Shown here piece after piece: positions 34,877 through 43,220 of a stretch of 64,000 bases of DNA (positions are counted from its first letter, which is position 1; each line of letters begins with the position of its first letter). The DNA comes from Mycobacteroides sp. LB1 (GTDB lineage: Bacteria > Actinomycetota > Actinomycetes > Mycobacteriales > Mycobacteriaceae). The notes under the pieces were generated by a model, which saw only the letters and a list, made by a program, of their open reading frames with translations, was not told the origin of the DNA and did not search any database. The stretch is taken from assembly GCF_013449725.1 (NCBI RefSeq), contig NZ_JACCFF010000004.1:1-64000 (forward strand). The letters run 5' to 3'. Both the position numbers and the translations under genes were made by a program.

Positions 34877-35689
34877 TTATCGATCCCCCTCCCATCCGCC
34901 GGGCAACAACTCAACTAGCTGGCAGATGGCCTGCGAAACAGAATGATTGGAACCACCCTTGAGCGTGGCCCACACCTGCCCACTAGGAGACAAACTCGGC
35001 GCCGACACCAACCGACCCCGCTTGGTATAGAAAACCCCAACAGCCGCCGATGCCCGAACAATCCGGTCATCCACATCGAGTGTGTAGTACACGATTTCAC
35101 CGAACGCCTGCCGTGACGCCAACGCCGAACCCAGAAGCATCGCGTTTCTTTGGTCGGTGCCCAAAGCGCGAATCGTGTCGGAAAGCGCGGCCGCATCATG
35201 CGTACCGTTCAATGCGGTACTGAGCACATCGATAGGGGCGCCAACAGGTTCCAGCTGTGCGGGCTCGGCGGCCGGGAGCTGGCCGAGCATTGCCTGCACC
35301 GCAATCCTCATCTCGCCGCCCGACTCGAGCTCGCGCAGGAGAATCTCGTTACCGATCCGCCGCGCCAACACACTGCGATTGCCCTTGCGAACCACGGAGA
35401 TTCGTGCAGTCCCATCCGGGGTGACAAACCTGACCGCGAACTCGCGGTCAGGGCGCTGCAAGGCGCGGACCAGTTCGATGAGCTCTGGAACCACCAACCC
35501 GTCGACGATGAGGCCGTCGTCGGTGAGGTCGGTAGTTGCCGCATCGAAAGCTGCGTCCAAGGACGGCTGGGTGGCATACCGGGGACGAACAGCAAGAACA
35601 GTGGGGAATCCTTGTGCACCAATGCGACTGGCGACGACTTGGAGTTCGTCATCGGTCAGTCGGACTTCCGATCGCAGCGCCGTGGTCAT
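34877..35689 (-). CDS. EspG-family ESX secretion chaperone (cluster B)
   Basis: 270 residues, the same length as the cluster A EspG. Residues 148-270 are identical because of the repeat. Residues 1-147 are clearly paralogous but diverged (LTDDELQVVASRIGAQGFPTVLAVRPR against LTDDELQVVGNRIG...). The variable N-terminal half may fit the differing PPE partners. The ATG overlaps the PPE stop (ATGA). Confidence 0.88.
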   Translation of the reverse strand: MTTALRSEVRLTDDELQVVASRIGAQGFPTVLAVRPRYATQPSLDAAFDAATTDLTDDGLIVDGLVVPELIELVRALQRPDREFAVRFVTPDGTARISVVRKGNRSVLARRIGNEILLRELESGGEMRIAVQAMLGQLPAAEPAQLEPVGAPIDVLSTALNGTHDAAALSDTIRALGTDQRNAMLLGSALASRQAFGEIVYYTLDVDDRIVRASAAVGVFYTKRGRLVSAPSLSPSGQVWATLKGGSNHSVSQAICQLVELLPGGWEGDR

Positions 35690-36780
35690 TGCGACTCCCT
35701 CTCGCCACCGATGACTGGCGGCGAGACCCAGCGGTCGGAAACCTGTTCCAGGGTGCGTTCGTCGTCGGGTGCCCAGTTCTCCGGTGCGGGTTCCGCGGGA
35801 ACTGCCAGTTCGTCGAAGAGAGCACTGGTCGGCGACCAGCTGACATTCGACACGATGAACGGCGATTGGTTCTCGGCCGTCGCAGGCAGCCAGCCCTGAC
35901 TACCGTCCGAAAGCCCGGAGGCCGCCTCGCCACCTCCGTCAAGTGTGGAAGCCGGTTGCACGGAATCGAATTCACGATCGTGCCCGAGACCTCGGGCCGC
36001 CCCCGCCATCGGTGCATACGGCGCGCCACCCATGCCGCCTCCGCCGCCGGAGACCGGGCCGCCTCCGAAACCGACGCCTTGAAGCTGCGCGCGCGCATTG
36101 CTCGACGTGACCGTGCGATCCTGACGAGCCAGGAGAGGTGCGGGGGGCAATCCCGCGCCACCGTATCCGCCGCCCCCGCCGGCCGCGGCCTTTTCGGCGG
36201 CGTTCTTGGCCTCCGTCTCGGCCTTGAGCGCCGCGCCGGACACGACCTCCGGGGGAGGGGGTTCTTCCCATGGTGTCGCGAGTGGAGTGACAGCCTCCTC
36301 ATACTGGGCCATGACCTGGGCGGCGTTGGCCTGATCGGCAGTGGCCTGCTCATCGAACTCGGCGAACGTCCCGGTCAGGACCGCGCCGTTGTATGCCTCG
36401 AGTGAGGCCATCATGTCGTGGCGGGCCTTGTTTTCAACCGCCTCGGTGACGCTCGGCATCGCCAGCACCGCAACGGTATTGGCTACAGCAGCCTCTTCCG
36501 CACGCTGCCCGTTGGCCGCAGCATTCAGCGCGGTCGCCTCCAGCCACTCTCCCAGGGACTCGATCCGTCCGATGACCGCGCTGGATCCGTCGCTCATCCA
36601 CGCCGTGCGCAGGGTGTCGAGGATCTTCTTGTAGTCGGCCGATGCGGTGGCGAGTGCGTTGGCGATGCGCACCCATGCCGCACCTGCTTCGCCGATCGAT
36701 GTGGGTCCGGGACCGTCGGTGAGGTCGCGGGCGAGCTGCTCGGTGCTACGTGAGTCCCACACCACGTCGGTGAACCCCAC
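35686..36780 (-). CDS. PPE-like protein (cluster B)
   Basis: This 364-residue paralogue of 18224-19330 has a well-conserved N-terminal helical domain (DVVWDSRSTEQLARDLTDG; MPSVTEAVENKARHDMMASLEAYNGAV). The Gly-rich middle differs, and the tail with VSNVSWSPTSALFDELAVPAEPAP and VSDRWVSPPVIGG is conserved. GTG start. As in cluster A there is no literal PPE near the N-terminus. Conservation of the far C-terminus in a low-complexity protein suggests that the tail has a function. Confidence 0.82.
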   Translation of the reverse strand: MGFTDVVWDSRSTEQLARDLTDGPGPTSIGEAGAAWVRIANALATASADYKKILDTLRTAWMSDGSSAVIGRIESLGEWLEATALNAAANGQRAEEAAVANTVAVLAMPSVTEAVENKARHDMMASLEAYNGAVLTGTFAEFDEQATADQANAAQVMAQYEEAVTPLATPWEEPPPPEVVSGAALKAETEAKNAAEKAAAGGGGGYGGAGLPPAPLLARQDRTVTSSNARAQLQGVGFGGGPVSGGGGGMGGAPYAPMAGAARGLGHDREFDSVQPASTLDGGGEAASGLSDGSQGWLPATAENQSPFIVSNVSWSPTSALFDELAVPAEPAPENWAPDDERTLEQVSDRWVSPPVIGGERESQ

Positions 36781-36831
36781 GTATGCCTCCCGCTGCCTCT
36801 CGTAGAACGTTCTTGTGTTGAATATCGCTGG

Positions 36832-37125
36832 CTAAAAACGGAAATCGGAATCGATGACTTCGGTGTTCGTTCCGTGTACGCGCAGCGCGGCCGAGATTTC
36901 GCGAAGCTCGTTCAGGCCCTGCTGGCTCGATTTCGCGTAGGAATCCCTGACCTCGTTCATCGTGGTGGCGGCGCGCACCGACACCTCGTCGCGGCCGGGC
37001 GCGACGACGGTGAGGCCGGCCTCCTCCTCGTGAAAGGTCTGTTCCAGACGGTCGGCAAGCTCATCGAGCTGCCTTGCCGCATCGGCCACACCGGTGGTGT
37101 TGATCGAGAGTCCTGAATTCGCCAT
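36832..37125 (-). CDS. PE-like protein (cluster B)
   Basis: This 97-residue paralogue of 19379-19666 (MANSGLSINTTGVADAARQLDELADRLEQ) again has APGRDEVSVRAATTMNEV. The C-terminus (EVIDSDFRF) is two residues longer. It lies 12 bp after the EspB-like stop and 51 bp before the PPE start, the same layout as in cluster A. Confidence 0.83.
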   Translation of the reverse strand: MANSGLSINTTGVADAARQLDELADRLEQTFHEEEAGLTVVAPGRDEVSVRAATTMNEVRDSYAKSSQQGLNELREISAALRVHGTNTEVIDSDFRF

Positions 37126-37137
37126 GGCTTTCCTTCG

Positions 37138-38427
37138 TTACGTTGACAGCGAGATTTCCTGTGGTTCAGCAGATTCCGCCGCCCCGAGAACAGGAGGGGC
37201 GACCGTGCCGAGATCACCGACGATCTCGTCACCCTGGCCGGTGGTGTGCAGGAAGTCCGGTGAGCTGTGCCCGCCGCTCGCGTTGGCGCGACTGGCGCCG
37301 GCGGGCATCATTCCCATGCCACCACCGGCCGGTCCACCGGCCATTCCGACACCCGATACACGCGGCGCGGAGGGCGCGAGCCGTGCGGCCTCGGTCGCAC
37401 CCGAGAGTCCTGCGACATTGGTTCCTGCGCGCGGCACAAGGCTCTGGATCGGCGCGCTACCTCCAGTGCCGCCTCCACCGAGGCCTCCGTTGGAGGAGAA
37501 GGCCTTCGTACCCGCAGCCGTTGATCCCGCCGCGGTTGATCCCGCAGCCGTTGACACGGCCTGACCGATCGCACCGGTACCCGAGCTGAGCGCCTGGGAT
37601 CCGGCGCTGATTCCGGAGGACATGGCACTGGTCGCCGCCTGGAGGGCCGGGCTCATCATCTGATACCCCAACTGCGCCACATTGATTGGGTTACCCGCTG
37701 TGGTGACCGCTGCGGCGTTTCCGGCGAGTGCGGCCTGCGTGGTGGTCATCACCGTGGCGGCCTTGGTGACGGCCGTCGCCGCGGCGGTGAAAATTGCAGG
37801 GATCGTGAACGGCACTCCCGTCAGCAGCTGAGTGAACGTGGCCTGAAATTCGACGATGATCTGGATGATCTGGGCGCGTGCCTCTGCCGCGGTCGCTGCG
37901 GCCTGTGCGGCGTTGGACTTGAGGACCTGCGACTGCTGCGACACCTCCGCGCCGTTTTGCGCCGCGAGTTCGGTGCCTTTTTCGGCGGAGCTCGCCGCCG
38001 GTCCCTGCCAGCCCGAGCCGGAACTTTGGGCGGCCGATTTCATCGACGATGAGGCGCTTTCCACCGCCTTGGAGACACCGTCGAAGGCAGATGTCGGATT
38101 CATCCCCTGAAACAGCCCGCTGCCCAGCGTGCCCAGCGCCTGGGTGACGGGAGAGATCAGCGCCGACGGATCGAGTGGGTTCGACTGCGCGGGGTCGGCT
38201 GTGTCGGTCCGCTCCTGATTCTCTTGCGTGGGATCGCTTCCAGCCTCCGGGTTTGCGGGAATTCCAAGCTTCTTCAGGATTTCCTGGACGGGCTGGTTGA
38301 GATAGTCGGCGAGATTCTGCTCGGCAGCCGCTATCACCGGACCCGGGTCGTATCCGGGCAGCTGTTGAGCGACGGCCCCGGTGGAATACGGGGCGAGAGG
38401 AACTGGTGGTGGGTTGACTTCAGCCAT
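37138..38427 (-). CDS. EspB-like secreted ESX substrate (cluster B)
   Basis: This 429-residue paralogue of 19680-20975 opens with the same scheme (DPGPVIAAAEQNLADYLNQPVQEIL), then SGWQGPAAS with a WQG turn, long Ala/Gln helices and a Gly/Met-rich tail. The C-terminal LGTVAPPVLGAAES contains the PVLG motif. A three-copy 15-bp repeat encodes AAGST units. It follows the EspC/F-like gene by 11 bp. Confidence 0.72.
   Translation of the reverse strand: MAEVNPPPVPLAPYSTGAVAQQLPGYDPGPVIAAAEQNLADYLNQPVQEILKKLGIPANPEAGSDPTQENQERTDTADPAQSNPLDPSALISPVTQALGTLGSGLFQGMNPTSAFDGVSKAVESASSSMKSAAQSSGSGWQGPAASSAEKGTELAAQNGAEVSQQSQVLKSNAAQAAATAAEARAQIIQIIVEFQATFTQLLTGVPFTIPAIFTAAATAVTKAATVMTTTQAALAGNAAAVTTAGNPINVAQLGYQMMSPALQAATSAMSSGISAGSQALSSGTGAIGQAVSTAAGSTAAGSTAAGTKAFSSNGGLGGGGTGGSAPIQSLVPRAGTNVAGLSGATEAARLAPSAPRVSGVGMAGGPAGGGMGMMPAGASRANASGGHSSPDFLHTTGQGDEIVGDLGTVAPPVLGAAESAEPQEISLST
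37511..37555. repeat. Three tandem 15-bp units in the EspB-like gene
   Basis: CCCGCAGCCGTTGAT occurs three times in tandem with few changes (units at 37511, 37526, 37541). It encodes Ala-Ala-Gly-Ser-Thr repeats in the low-complexity tail. The unit is a multiple of three, so copy-number change would keep the frame. There is no equivalent in the cluster A paralogue. Confidence 0.8.
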
Positions 38428-38438
38428 AGCGGAATGAA

Positions 38439-38726
38439 TTAGAGGGCGGAGTCCACGTTTACGTACCCGGACTTGGATACTTCGGTGGCGCCGCCTATGG
38501 CCCCATGAAGGGCACCCACCATGAGCGTTGCCGCCTGGTTGTTCACCTGCGCTGGAGCAAACGCCGCGAGGAACACGGCGCCGATTGGGCCCACGGCGCC
38601 CAGGACACTGGCCTGCATTCCCATCGCGTCATACGTGCCCGCCGCACTGATCATTTGTCCCGCACCAACGGCGGTTGCCGAGATCGTCTCCATGGCAGTC
38701 GGAACGGCTGTCAGGTCTTTGCTCAT
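38439..38726 (-). CDS. EspC/EspF-like small ESX-associated protein (cluster B)
   Basis: 95 residues, the same length as the cluster A protein; it runs MSKDLTAVPTAMETISATAV to NVDSAL. Between them lies a Gly/Ala-rich pair of helices (GPIGAVFLAAFAPAQVNNQAATLMVGALHG). It is first in the cluster, 65 bp from the conserved TATGCT element. An in-frame upstream start would reach into that promoter, so ATG 38726 is chosen. Confidence 0.72.
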   Translation of the reverse strand: MSKDLTAVPTAMETISATAVGAGQMISAAGTYDAMGMQASVLGAVGPIGAVFLAAFAPAQVNNQAATLMVGALHGAIGGATEVSKSGYVNVDSAL

Positions 38727-39208
38727 CGGTATCACCCATCGGAATCGTTTCGTTTCGCTCTTAGCCGGTGATGATCTACGACTGCTGATGAGCATAGCTA
38801 CGGCTCACCGGCTGCACCAGTTATCAGAGGTTAATTTCTGGTTCATCAAAATTGTCGGTTGCTAGGGCTATCGGACGATATGTCGCTGTCGGGTAGATCG
38901 CGCACATCGGATAGTACAGCGAGTTGACTTGCCGTCGCCGACACGCTCGAAATTGCCTACTACGGCCGCAGTTTCCTCAACGAAGTGACCTGTAGTGCAC
39001 AGACTTTAAACATTGAGCTAACATTCGGCGACCATCATGGAAAGTGAATGTCGGATGGGGGTGCGGAGTCGCCGCAGCTCTGATGGAAATCAACATTGCA
39101 GAGTCGGTCGGCCAAGCGAAAGCCCACGAGTCTGCCGTCTCATCGACTTATGTGCCGCCGCGTGGCGTAGGCAAGGTAGCCGTTATTAGCTCGTTATATT
39201 CGCGGTAA
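38727..39208. other. 482-bp intergenic region without a supported gene
   Basis: It lies between the start of cluster B and the end of the YbaB-like pair, all on the minus strand. It contains the promoter block and, further upstream, AT-rich sequence with two near-copies of AACATT around 39010-39030. I find no coding sequence and no clear terminator for the YbaB-like pair. Confidence 0.55.
38790..38825 (-). promoter_or_regulatory. Conserved promoter block upstream of cluster B
   Basis: On the minus strand it carries AACTGGTGCAGCC and TAGCTATGCTC with the same internal spacing as 21338-21373. The -10-like TATGCT is again 65 bp from the start codon. Bases between the two parts and in the leader have diverged, which marks the two parts as the functional elements. 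Confidence 0.7.
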
Positions 39209-39565
39209 TTAGCTTGGATCGGGTGTGAAGGTGGAGCCATCCCATTTCGTCAGGGGCTGGTGCCGTAGCTCTTGGAACCGTTTGTTGAATTCCGCGCTGA
39301 GGAATTGTTGCCGCTCCAGCGACACGCGCAGAGCCGCCTGAGCGGTCTCCACGATGAGTTTGGCCAACTCGTCCGCAGGCATCCGCTGTGCCTGGCTACT
39401 GAGCCACAACCCCAGCATCGCCCCCGAGGCGTTGACCTTCACCTTCACCGCCTGGTTCTGGCTGACCATCTCCACCGAAATCGACTTGCACTCGTCGTTC
39501 ATGGCCTGCAGCAGGTCGCGCTGCTTGAGAATGCGTGCGATCACCGAATCCGCGAGACCGCTCAT
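39209..39565 (-). CDS. YbaB/EbfC-family protein (EspL-like position)
   Basis: This 118-residue protein has the YbaB fold pattern: helix, then QNQAVKVKVNASGAMLGLWLS, then a long helix with IVETAQAALRVSLERQQ. In ESX-1 the YbaB-fold EspL is needed for stability of secreted Esp proteins, so a chaperone-like job here is plausible. The ATG overlaps the stop of the upstream small gene (ATGA). It is divergent from the EspI/EccA operon. Confidence 0.72.
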   Translation of the reverse strand: MSGLADSVIARILKQRDLLQAMNDECKSISVEMVSQNQAVKVKVNASGAMLGLWLSSQAQRMPADELAKLIVETAQAALRVSLERQQFLSAEFNKRFQELRHQPLTKWDGSTFTPDPS

Positions 39566-39885
39566 ACCGATCGCATCCAGGTCAACGGGGGCTCGTCATC
39601 GGATCCCATGATGGCTTCCTCGGCCACCGCCAGTTCGTCTTCGGTGGCCAGCTCCATGACTCTGACGATCTCGGCGCCGTACGGCTCCTGCAGGATCTCG
39701 CGGCGGCGGGCGACCTGCTGGCGCATTGCCGACAACCGGCACAGTGCGAAGATCTCGTCGGCTAGCGCCTGTGGTGGCTTAGCCAATTCGCGCTGATCGA
39801 TCTTGAGACTCACCGGCAGACCCTGCTCGGTGGTTACCACCGAGATCGAGCCGGTGCGGGATCGCACCGAACGCTGCGAGGACAT
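39562..39885 (-). CDS. Small ESX-associated protein of unknown function
   Basis: 107 residues. A short strand-forming N-terminus (GSISVVTTEQGLPVSLKID) is followed by two helices (LADEIFALCRLSAMRQQVARRREIL). It looks like a degenerate partner of the YbaB-like protein, with which it is co-translated. ATG 39885 is chosen because TTAAGGGAG lies 7-15 bases upstream; an ATG two codons earlier would leave no spacing. Confidence 0.65.
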   Translation of the reverse strand: MSSQRSVRSRTGSISVVTTEQGLPVSLKIDQRELAKPPQALADEIFALCRLSAMRQQVARRREILQEPYGAEIVRVMELATEDELAVAEEAIMGSDDEPPLTWMRSV

Positions 39886-39927
39886 TGGCATCTCCCTTAA
39901 GCTGCTGGTTGAGTACGGGGGATTATT

Positions 39928-39941
39928 TGGTTGGGTAACCA
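39928..39941. promoter_or_regulatory. 14-bp inverted repeat between the divergent YbaB-like and EspI-like operons
   Basis: TGGTTGGGTAACCA is a perfect 5-4-5 inverted repeat in the 135-bp region shared by two divergent operons. This is a natural place for a regulator that controls both. No matching regulator is seen in the window, and the repeat does not recur upstream of clusters A or B. Confidence 0.4.
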
Positions 39942-40020
39942 GTCTTGATACCCGGGCGCTAGCTACTGAGTAGGATCGAACTCTACGACGATTTGGCGAT
40001 TGAGGAAGGGGAGGGGGACG

Positions 40021-43000
40021 TTGCCCAAGCAGGATCGTGGTGCGCCCGCCCGTCCTCCGTGGCTGCCCGAAGAAGACGAACAACGAGGCTTTCTTCGTTC
40101 GTTGAGGCGCAAGAAGCGTAACGAGGGTGAGGACGCGTCCGACGAGGATTCGTTAACCCGCGAGACGGAGCACACCTCCGGGCCCAAGGTTCCTGCGTTG
40201 AAACAGGACGCCGAGACGGTTCTACCGCCCGTTGAGCACGCAGCCGTCGTACCGACCGAAGAAAAGCCAAACGGCGCCAAGTCAGTTCCCGATGCCTCCA
40301 AGTACTACACGCCGGCACGCACGCCGGCGCCAGTCGACGAGAAGCCGTCGACGGCCGAGTCGAATGCGATTGCCCCGAAGCCTGTTTCGGAGGTGCCGCG
40401 GATCATCGCGAGCCCAATTCCGGAGATGAAGCCGGAGCCATGGCCAATACCGCAGGTGGAGCAGTCGATGCCACCCTCGTCTCTCGCACCCCCGGTAATT
40501 CCGGTGCCCGAGCCTGTCGCAGCCGAGCCGGCCCCTGTCGCGGAGGAAGTCACTCCCGGACCGGTCGAGCCGGTGTCCTCGGTGGAGACTCCCGTGGAGG
40601 TGGATCCGTCGGAGACCGCGCAGGAGCCTGTTCAGCCGGAAGAGGCGAGCCGACCGGCGCCCACCACCGATGCGAGTGGTGACGTGGACCCGTTCTCGCG
40701 GTTCAGCGTTCTCGAGGCCAAGCTCCGCCAGATGAGCCTCGACGAGAGCATCACCGATGGTGAGCTCGAACGGCGCCAACGCCACGCAATACCCGCACCG
40801 GAGCCTGAAAGTGAACCGGAGGCCCCCGCTGCCCTCAGCTTCACACCACCAGAGGTCGTTGACGACGCTCCCGATCTCGTCGAAGACGTGGCGGAGGCGC
40901 TACAAGCAGCAGAGCCCGCTCCGGCGCCCGCCCTCGCCTTCACGCCGCCGGCGGCCGCCGCCGACGCTCCCGAAGCGATTGACGATGCGCCTGAGGCAGT
41001 CGCGGAGAATGTTCCCGAGACGGCCGAACTAGGGCACGTCGAGGCCGCCACCGAGGTCGAGGCCACCCCGAACGACGAGCCTGAGTCGGTGCCCGCGGAG
41101 CCGGAACCAACCGCGGGGCTCACCGCAGACTTTGTGCCCCAGGCGCCGGAGGCGGACGCCGATATCGTCGGAGATTTCGTCCCCCAGAACGCCGTGGTCG
41201 AAGCGCCTTCCGAAACGGCTGCACCGTCGGGCGAGCCCGTGACCGAGGTTGACGATGTCGATGCCAGGGCAGCCGCATTGCTGCTTCGCATCGAGGCTAA
41301 ACGTGCCGAGCTCGATGAGGAATTGGCCGCACACGATGCGGCTGAGTCGGAGATCCTGGCAGAGCCCGAGCCGGAACCGATGCAATTCACCCCGATGGTG
41401 GCGCCATGGGCCGCGACAGAGGAGCCCGCACCCGTCGAGATTCAATCTCGCGACGACGTGAGCACTGAAAACGTCGCCGAGGAACCGGTCGAGCCCGAAC
41501 TGACCGCATCGCCCGACCCCGAGCCGGTGGCCGAGGAAACGTCGGCGGCGTCCGCAATCGAGGACCTGGCCGCCCCAGGGCCCGAATTGCCGGTCCAGCT
41601 GGAGGTTTCGGCGCCTCAGGCGGTTGATCCGCAGCCCGCCGGGGATATCGCCAAAGTTGAGCCCGAACTGTCGGTCGAAGTTCCTGCGGTACCCGCCGTG
41701 CCCGAGCCGTCCGTCGTTGTTGAATCTGAGCCTGCCGTCGAAGACACTGCAGGCACCGCGGACGTTGCAGAGGGGGACAAGCCACAGCGTCAGCCGGGTC
41801 GCCGACTTGCGCCGCCGCCGTGGCAGATTCCCTCCGCGATGCAGCCCGCTCCGACGCCGGAACCACCGGCGCAACCCGCGTATTACGTGCCGCCGCCACA
41901 GCTCCAACAGCCGGGGCCGCTTCAGCCGCAACCGCAACCACCGATGCAGCAGCAGCCTGCTGCGCAGGCGCCACCAGGATGGAACCCGCGGCAGCCCTAC
42001 CCGGGGCAGTGGTCACAGGGCGCTCCTCAAGCGCCGCAACCCTATGGCGGGCAACAGCTTCCGCCGCAACAGCCTCCGCAACCCACGAGTGTTCAGGGTC
42101 AATGGCAGTGGGTGCCGCAGCAGCCGCAGGCGCATCAACCTCCTCCGCAGCAGGTACCGCCACCCTCGGTGCAGCAGGAGCCGCCCGCTGGGTACGTGCC
42201 TTCGCCGCAGGCTACTGCCCCTCCTGTCAACTACCGTGCGCCGCAGGCATATCGGATGCCGCCTTCGCTCGACGAGGCAGAGGTTGTCAACCGCAGTCGT
42301 TACGCACCGCGGTCCGGCTGGCGCAAGGCGGTGCACAGGTCCACCGCGGGTCGTGTTAACCCAGGAGACTCGCGTAAGGACCGTGAAAACGACCAGCTGC
42401 TGGCCAGTATCCGTCAGCCGATTCTTGGTGACTACCGAATCGCGGTGCTGTCCATCAAGGGTGGCGTTGGAAAGACAACTACCACATTGGGATTGGGTTC
42501 GGCATTCGCAACGATCCGTACCGATCGGATCATTGCCGTGGACGCCAACCCCGACCGTGGAACCCTGGCGGAACGTGTGCGCGACCATTCGACGCAATCC
42601 ACCGTTCGCGATCTGCTCAACGATCAGAACATCAGAAGTTACGCCGATGTGCGCAATCACACCCGGATGGCGACCAGCCGCCTGGAAGTGCTTGCCAGTG
42701 AACAGGATCCAGCGGTATCGGAAGCCTTCGGTGAGGTTGACTACCGCAACACGATCGACATTCTGCAGCGGTACTACAACATCATCCTGACGGACTGTGG
42801 CACCGGAATCATGCACTCGGCGATGGCCGGAGTGCTCGACCTTGCACACACCATCGTGCTGGTGAGCTCACCAGCCATGGATTCCGCGCGTAGCGCCTCG
42901 GCGACGCTCGATTGGCTTATGCAGCACGGACATTCGGGGCTAGTACGCGAGGCGCACGTTGTCTTGAGTGCCTCACGTCCTGGATCGGCCGGGATCAAGC

Positions 43001-43197
43001 TCGACAAGGTCTACGAGCATTTCGAGGCGCGTTGCCGGTCTATTCACATGATCCCGTTCGATCCGCACCTCGCCGAAGGCGCCGATGTCGACTTCAACCT
43101 CCTCAATGCGGATACCAATGAGGCGTATCTCGGGCTGGCCGGCGCGATTTCCGAGAGTTTCCCACGACTTCGCATGCGCGGCGACGAGCAGCGATAA
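40021..43197 (+). CDS. EspI-like protein: long acidic/proline-rich region plus MinD/ParA-type ATPase
   Basis: 1,058 residues. About 1-600 are Glu/Pro/Ala-rich and acidic, 600-745 are Pro/Gln-rich, and then SGWRKAVHR (about 765) introduces a ParA/MinD ATPase domain. Its Walker A is KGGVGKTT at 813-820, followed by IIAVDANPDRGTLAE. EspI of ESX-1 has the same order and the same GWR-VH lead-in and modulates secretion when ATP is low. TTG 40021, directly after AAGGGGAGGGGG, is chosen over the TTG at 40000. It is first gene of the EspI-EccA-EspI operon. Confidence 0.82.
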   Translation: MPKQDRGAPARPPWLPEEDEQRGFLRSLRRKKRNEGEDASDEDSLTRETEHTSGPKVPALKQDAETVLPPVEHAAVVPTEEKPNGAKSVPDASKYYTPARTPAPVDEKPSTAESNAIAPKPVSEVPRIIASPIPEMKPEPWPIPQVEQSMPPSSLAPPVIPVPEPVAAEPAPVAEEVTPGPVEPVSSVETPVEVDPSETAQEPVQPEEASRPAPTTDASGDVDPFSRFSVLEAKLRQMSLDESITDGELERRQRHAIPAPEPESEPEAPAALSFTPPEVVDDAPDLVEDVAEALQAAEPAPAPALAFTPPAAAADAPEAIDDAPEAVAENVPETAELGHVEAATEVEATPNDEPESVPAEPEPTAGLTADFVPQAPEADADIVGDFVPQNAVVEAPSETAAPSGEPVTEVDDVDARAAALLLRIEAKRAELDEELAAHDAAESEILAEPEPEPMQFTPMVAPWAATEEPAPVEIQSRDDVSTENVAEEPVEPELTASPDPEPVAEETSAASAIEDLAAPGPELPVQLEVSAPQAVDPQPAGDIAKVEPELSVEVPAVPAVPEPSVVVESEPAVEDTAGTADVAEGDKPQRQPGRRLAPPPWQIPSAMQPAPTPEPPAQPAYYVPPPQLQQPGPLQPQPQPPMQQQPAAQAPPGWNPRQPYPGQWSQGAPQAPQPYGGQQLPPQQPPQPTSVQGQWQWVPQQPQAHQPPPQQVPPPSVQQEPPAGYVPSPQATAPPVNYRAPQAYRMPPSLDEAEVVNRSRYAPRSGWRKAVHRSTAGRVNPGDSRKDRENDQLLASIRQPILGDYRIAVLSIKGGVGKTTTTLGLGSAFATIRTDRIIAVDANPDRGTLAERVRDHSTQSTVRDLLNDQNIRSYADVRNHTRMATSRLEVLASEQDPAVSEAFGEVDYRNTIDILQRYYNIILTDCGTGIMHSAMAGVLDLAHTIVLVSSPAMDSARSASATLDWLMQHGHSGLVREAHVVLSASRPGSAGIKLDKVYEHFEARCRSIHMIPFDPHLAEGADVDFNLLNADTNEAYLGLAGAISESFPRLRMRGDEQR

Positions 43198-43220
43198 GAC
43201 GAAGAGGCAGGAAAAGCAAG

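Larger units (their letters stand above)
34151..35248. repeat. 1,098-bp perfect direct repeat, copy 2
   Basis: Second copy of 16689-17786, in the same orientation and 17,462 bp away. It again holds the hairpin, both Esx genes and the 3' half of espG. Recombination between the two copies would delete the 17.5 kb between them, including the whole cluster A head and toxin locus. Confidence 0.97.

Noticed and set aside
34213..35248. Repeat copy 2 as an insertion sequence or other transposon
   Set aside because: It contains only ESX genes and a terminator. There is no transposase, no terminal inverted repeats and no target-site duplication at its ends.
41029..42163. Minus-strand open frames opposite the EspI-like gene
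   Set aside because: They arise from the repetitive Pro/Glu/Gln codons of the EspI-like tail and have no ribosome sites or recognisable domains.
41815..42260. Possible CRISPR-like or tandem repeat array
   Set aside because: The periodicity comes from Pro/Gln codons. There are no constant repeats separated by unique spacers.
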